This document shows positions 60,331 to 64,000 of a stretch of 64,000 nt of DNA, piece by piece; the first letter of the stretch is position 1, and each line of letters begins with the position of its first letter. The stretch is from positions 1 to 64,000 of the forward strand of contig JACPFW010000003.1 of the NCBI GenBank assembly GCA_016182795.1. The letters run 5' to 3'. The notes under the pieces are model-generated. The model saw only the letters and a list, made by a program, of their open reading frames with translations, was not told the origin of the DNA and did no database searches. The position numbers and the translations under genes are program-made. Origin of the DNA: Gemmatimonadota bacterium (GTDB taxonomy: Bacteria > Gemmatimonadota > Gemmatimonadetes > Gemmatimonadales > Gemmatimonadaceae).

Positions 60331-61083
60331 ATGAACATCCGTCGCATGCTGGCCGCCGTGGCCGTCGCCAGCCTGGTTCCCGCCCTCGTCTCCGCTCAGG
60401 CGCTGCCCGATGGCAAGGAACTGCTCGCCAAGCACGTCGCCGCGATGGGCGGCCGCGAAGCCATGGAGAAGCACTCGTCGCTGCATATCACCGGCACCTT
60501 CTCGATGGCCGCGATGGGCATTGAAGGGCCCGTCCATACCTACCGCGCCAAGCCCGCGCTCTTCCTCCAGCAGATCACGCTCGGTTCGTTCGGCGAGATG
60601 ACGCAGGGCTTCGACGGCACCACCGCGTGGTCCATCAATCCGATGGCCGGCGCGTCGGTGCTGACCGGCGACCAGGCCGCGCAGATCAAGCAGGGCGCCG
60701 ACTTCCTCTCCGACTTTCCCGATCCCTCCAAGTACACGAGCATCGAGACGGTCAGCGCCGAAGACTTCGAAGGGCGCAAGTGCTACAAGGTGAAGCTCGT
60801 CCGCTCCGACGGCACGGGCGAGGCGATGCAGTACTTCGATGTTGAAACCGGGCTCGCCGCCGGCATGTGGCGCACGATGGACAATCCGCAGATGGGCAAG
60901 ATCGAGATCACCGTCGTGATGAGCGACTACAAGGATCAGGGCGGCGTGAAGATGCCGTCCAAGATCACGCAGCGCACGCCGCAGGGCGACGTCGTGCTCA
61001 CGTTCACGTCGTACGAGTGGGACAAGGTGGAGCCCAAGCTGTTTGAGCTCCCCGATGCCGTGAAGTCGATGGTGAAGCCGTAA
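60331..61083 (+). CDS. Periplasmic LolA/outer-membrane lipoprotein-sorting-like protein
   Basis: This 250-residue exported protein has a signal peptide (LAAVAVASLVPALVSAQ) and a half-barrel typical of LolA/LolB-like folds: LLAKHVAAMGGREAMEKHSS, TYRAKPALFLQQITLGSFGE, GFDGTTAWSINPMAG, KVKLVRSDGTGEAMQYFDVE, and MSDYKDQGGVKMPSKIT. Proteins of this kind carry lipids or lipoproteins, or serve as structural envelope proteins. The closest family description is outer-membrane lipoprotein-sorting protein. Specific cargo is unknown. Confidence 0.75.
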   Translation: MNIRRMLAAVAVASLVPALVSAQALPDGKELLAKHVAAMGGREAMEKHSSLHITGTFSMAAMGIEGPVHTYRAKPALFLQQITLGSFGEMTQGFDGTTAWSINPMAGASVLTGDQAAQIKQGADFLSDFPDPSKYTSIETVSAEDFEGRKCYKVKLVRSDGTGEAMQYFDVETGLAAGMWRTMDNPQMGKIEITVVMSDYKDQGGVKMPSKITQRTPQGDVVLTFTSYEWDKVEPKLFELPDAVKSMVKP

Positions 61084-61104
61084 GCGTCCGTCCGTTGCGA
61101 GTTG

Positions 61105-61139
61105 CAGGGGCCGCCGGTTCACTCTGGCGGCCCCTGTTC
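61105..61139. terminator. Hairpin terminator after the LolA-like gene
   Basis: CAGGGGCCGCC (61105-61115) pairs with GGCGGCCCCTG (61126-61136), followed by TTCA. The 11-bp GC-rich stem lies between two plus-strand genes. Confidence 0.75.
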
Positions 61140-61224
61140 ACGTCCGGCAATGCGTTCGCCAACGCTTGCGGCGCGCGGACACCGTGGCGAGGTTGAGCGC
61201 GACCTCTCACCACCGGGCCCTCTC

Positions 61225-63666
61225 ATGATAGCCTCCCGTTCCCTCGCCGCCGTCGCACTGGCCGCGGCGCTGACCGCGACGATCCTGCCGGCGCAGCAGA
61301 CGCCCTCCGCCAGCATCGCCGGGCGAACCGCCGGACTCGACAAGCGCGACGGGTTCATCCCCGTCTACCTCAACGACCGCACAGGCGCCGTCTGGCTGGA
61401 ACTCCCGGCCGACTCCACGCGCCTGCTCTTCATGACGACGCTCGCCACCGGGCTGGGCTCCAACGCGCTCGGCCTCGACCGCGGGTCGGGTGGCGGCGTG
61501 CGCGTGGCCCGCTTTGACAAGTCGGGTGAGCGTGTGCTCGTCACGTTCGAAAACACCCGCTACCGCTCGAGCGGCGGTGTGGACAACCAGCGCACGGTCG
61601 CCGAAGGCTTCGCCAGCAGCACCGTGGCCGCCCTCCCGCTGCTCGCCGAGGAAGGCGGGCGACTGCTGGTTGATGCCACCGACTTCGTGCTGCGTGACTG
61701 GAACGACATCGGCGGCACGCTCACCCGCAATCGCCAGGGCAGCTACGCCGTCGCCCGCGACCGGTCGCGACCGTACAAGCCGTACACCAAGAGCTTCGCC
61801 GACAACACCGAGATCGACATCGCGCTCACGCTCGCCGCCAACGGTGAGCCCGGCGGGGCGCTCGGGCGCCTCGTCCCTGACGCGCGCGCGCTGAATTTCC
61901 GTCAGCACATCACGCTGCTGCGCCTGCCCGACGCCGCGTTCCGTCCGCGCGAGGCCGATCCGCGCGTCGGCTACTTTGGCGTCTCATTTCACGACTACGC
62001 CACGCCGCTGCAGGGCCAGCTCGAGAAGACGTGGGCCTCGCGCCACCGCTTGGAGCGCGTGAATCCGAACGATCCGAAGAGTCCGATCAAGAACCCCATC
62101 GTGTACTACGTCGATCGGGGCATCCCCGAACCGCTGCGCACCGCCACCCTGCAGGGCGTCGCGTTCTGGACCGAGGCGTTTGACCGTGCCGGCCTCAAGG
62201 GCGGTTTCAAGGTTGAGCTGCTCCCCGAGGGCGCGGACCCGATGGACGCGCGCTACAACGTGGTGCAGTGGATCAACCGCAATGAACGTGGCTGGTCCGT
62301 GGGCGGCGCGCTCACCGATCCGCGCACCGGTGAGATGCTCAAGGGGATGGCGCGCATGGACTCGCACCGGAACCGCACCGACTACAACATCTACGCCGCG
62401 TTCATGGGTGCCGACGCCGCGGCGGCCGACACGGCCTTCGTGCTCGCCCGTATTCGGCAGGTCAGCGCCCACGAGGTGGGACACACGCTTGGCCTTGGCC
62501 ACAATTACATCGCCAGCACCTACGAACGCGGCTCGGTGATGGACTACCCGGCCCCGCGCATTCGCGTGAAGAACGGCGCCATTGATATCAGCGCCGCGTA
62601 CGATGACGGGCCGGGGCTGTACGATGTGTGGGCCATTCACTGGGGCTACGGCATCTTCCCCGCGGCCAGCGAGGCCGACTCGCTCAGGGCGATCGTCGCC
62701 GACGGCCTCAAGAAGGGCTACCTGTACCTCAGCGACGGCGACGCGCGCCCCGAGAGCGCCGCCGATCCGCGCACGAGCCTGTGGGACGACGCGGCGACCG
62801 CCGGGGAGTTCCTCACCCATCAGATGAACGCCCGCCGCATTGCGATGCAGCGCTTCGGCCTGCGCACGATTCGCACCGGCGAGCCGCTGGAGATCCTGCA
62901 GGACCGTTTCCCGCTCCTCTATTTCTTCCATCGGTTTGCCATCAATGGCGTCACGAAGACGCTCGGCGGGCTCGAGTACGCCAATCCGCTCAAGGGCGAC
63001 GGCCAGCAGGCGACGCGCATCATCAGCGCCGCGCGCCAGCGTGAGGCCATGCAGCAGCTGCTGGGCGCGCTCGATCCGCGTGAACTTGCCATCCCCGACA
63101 CCCTGCTGACGCTGTTCTCGCCGCGCCTTGATGCCGGCGGCAACGTGGAGCTCATCGGCCAGCGCACCGACCCCGCGTTCGACGAGCTTGGCGCCGCCCG
63201 ATCACTCGCGCAGATGATCGTCGATGGCATCCTGCAGCGCGAGCGCGCGGCGCGCATGGTGCAGTACGCCGCGCGCACGCCCAGCGGTTTCTCCCTGCAG
63301 GAGGCGATCGCCACGCTGGTGAAGGGCACCTGGGAGGCCGCGCCGCCGGCGGACGGCAAGCTCGCCGCCATCCAACGGGTGACCCAGCGCGCCGTCGCCG
63401 ATCGCCTGGTGCTGCTCGCCGCCGACAAGGAGGCCTCGCCTGAAGTGCGGGCCATCGTCGAGTTCGAGCTGGGCCGCCTGCGCGCCGCCGCCGCCGCGCA
63501 CGCAACTGCCGCCGTTGGCGATGATGCCAAGGCGCACTGGGCGGCGATCGCGCAGCTCATCACGCGCTACCAGGAGCATGGCACGGTACCGGAACTCACG
63601 CCGGCCCTGCGGCCGCCTCCGGGCGATCCGTTCGGCGACGACTGGCCCGGCCTGATGCTGCCCTGA
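61225..63666 (+). CDS. Large secreted zinc metalloprotease (DUF5117/DUF4953 type)
   Basis: This 813-residue exported protein has a signal peptide (SLAAVALAAALTATILPAQ), then the DUF5118/DUF5117 N-terminal region (GFIPVYLNDRTGAVWLELP). The metzincin-like zinc motif HEVGHTLGLGHN follows with the Met-turn-like SVMDYPAP, and a long helical C-terminal part comes last. The ATG at 61225 is chosen for the signal peptide; the frame is open further upstream through the terminator. Such proteases are common in Bacteroidota and Gemmatimonadota and are presumed to digest environmental protein. Its C-terminal part has LREILQDRFPLLYF-like helical repeats (EILQDRFPLLYFFH). Confidence 0.9.
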   Translation: MIASRSLAAVALAAALTATILPAQQTPSASIAGRTAGLDKRDGFIPVYLNDRTGAVWLELPADSTRLLFMTTLATGLGSNALGLDRGSGGGVRVARFDKSGERVLVTFENTRYRSSGGVDNQRTVAEGFASSTVAALPLLAEEGGRLLVDATDFVLRDWNDIGGTLTRNRQGSYAVARDRSRPYKPYTKSFADNTEIDIALTLAANGEPGGALGRLVPDARALNFRQHITLLRLPDAAFRPREADPRVGYFGVSFHDYATPLQGQLEKTWASRHRLERVNPNDPKSPIKNPIVYYVDRGIPEPLRTATLQGVAFWTEAFDRAGLKGGFKVELLPEGADPMDARYNVVQWINRNERGWSVGGALTDPRTGEMLKGMARMDSHRNRTDYNIYAAFMGADAAAADTAFVLARIRQVSAHEVGHTLGLGHNYIASTYERGSVMDYPAPRIRVKNGAIDISAAYDDGPGLYDVWAIHWGYGIFPAASEADSLRAIVADGLKKGYLYLSDGDARPESAADPRTSLWDDAATAGEFLTHQMNARRIAMQRFGLRTIRTGEPLEILQDRFPLLYFFHRFAINGVTKTLGGLEYANPLKGDGQQATRIISAARQREAMQQLLGALDPRELAIPDTLLTLFSPRLDAGGNVELIGQRTDPAFDELGAARSLAQMIVDGILQRERAARMVQYAARTPSGFSLQEAIATLVKGTWEAAPPADGKLAAIQRVTQRAVADRLVLLAADKEASPEVRAIVEFELGRLRAAAAAHATAAVGDDAKAHWAAIAQLITRYQEHGTVPELTPALRPPPGDPFGDDWPGLMLP

Positions 63667-63693
63667 AACCGCGAGGGCACGGAGCGTGTAGGG

Positions 63694-63726
63694 AAAGGCG
63701 GGGGCGCTAAGCGTCCCCGCCTTTCT
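63694..63726. terminator. Hairpin terminator after the metalloprotease gene
   Basis: AAAGGCGGGG (63694-63703) and CCCCGCCTTT (63715-63724) form the stem, followed by CTT. The A-tract before and T-tract after make it a good candidate in both directions. Confidence 0.8.
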
Positions 63727-63763
63727 TCCCTCCATGAGGCAGCCGTTGCGCTCGCACCACCCA

Positions 63764-64000
63764 ATGAAAACCGTCGCCGTCCTCTCGCTCTGCACGCTCG
63801 CCGCGGCGCCGCTCGCCGCGCAATACCGCAACGACCAATCAGAACCCCTTCCGCGCTCCGTGGCGCTGGGCGGCTCGGTGCACTACGGCGCCCCGCAGGG
63901 TGAGTTCGCCAGCAACGTCAACGCCGCCTGGGGCCTCAACGGATTTGTCGGCTGGCGTCTGGGCCAGTCGCCGCTCTATCTGCGCGCCGATCTGGGCTGG
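63764..64000 (+). CDS. Exported outer-membrane-type protein, 3' end outside the window
   Basis: From ATG 63764 a signal peptide (TVAVLSLCTLAAAPLAAQ) is followed by 60 residues with short beta strands (SVALGGSVHYGAP, AWGLNGFVGWRLG, LYLRADLGW). This fits the start of an OmpA/opacity-type eight-stranded barrel. The frame is still open at the last base. A second in-frame ATG at 63734 would add ten residues before the signal and is less likely. Confidence 0.6.
   Translation, partial: MKTVAVLSLCTLAAAPLAAQYRNDQSEPLPRSVALGGSVHYGAPQGEFASNVNAAWGLNGFVGWRLGQSPLYLRADLGW

Overview
The window is GC-rich DNA from a Gram-negative bacterium, most likely a member of Gemmatimonadota. The evidence is a giant SprA-type outer-membrane protein, TonB-dependent receptors, many lipoproteins and secreted M28/M20/DUF5117-type peptidases, an M56 sensor fused to TonB-like parts, and a GC-rich codon style. 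This assignment is inference from gene content; no rRNA or tRNA gene is seen.

Layout. 1-10.7 kb: the 3' end of sprA, a broken M28 peptidase gene, a ComEA-like protein and a type IV pilus motor set (pilB, pilT, pilC). 10.7-17.9 kb: an accessory island with looser codon use. It holds two near-identical 224-bp repeats, three copies of a ~90-bp repeat, a tandemly duplicated two-gene module and several lipoproteins with no clear function. 18-22.8 kb: a plug-only receptor-like protein, a DUF5916 outer-membrane protein, free methionine-R-sulfoxide reductase and a DUF488 protein.

22.9-28.6 kb: a tightly coupled operon of a SufR-like regulator, an Mrp/ApbC ATPase, a polytopic membrane protein, a DUF59 protein, three DUF2249 genes and a TIM-barrel protein. 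A second SufR-like regulator follows convergently. It looks like an Fe-S or nitrogen-oxide response unit. 28.7-36.3 kb: a DUF4142 protein, a cluster of histidine kinases and receivers, a pirin with a palindromic operator, and a BlaI/BlaR1-like pair with a clear promoter and two operators.

36.4-43.4 kb: cysE-cysK, then on the minus strand an arsenic operon (arsR, arsM, a GNAT, acr3, a phosphoesterase, a permease, a small thioredoxin). 43.4-44.7 kb: remains of a TonB-dependent receptor and of a receiver domain. 44.8-51.7 kb: an M28 peptidase, an aldo/keto reductase, a copper operon (copZ, copA, csoR) with an unusual repeat-rich leader, and another M28 peptidase. 51.8-58.5 kb: a minus-strand, mostly overlapping set of M20 hydrolase, PnuC, NadR-type kinase, sensor kinase, response regulator and TonB-dependent receptor, readable as a self-contained NAD-precursor uptake system. 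58.6-64 kb: infA, a 52-residue membrane protein, an S4 protein, a lipoprotein, a LolA-like protein, a large zinc protease and the start of an outer-membrane protein.

The main points for a second look are the cassette-like island, the DUF2249/SufR operon, the proposed NAD-precursor operon, the alternative-hairpin leader before copZ, and heptanucleotide repeats that recur at gene boundaries and appear to have been built into the BlaI-type operators.
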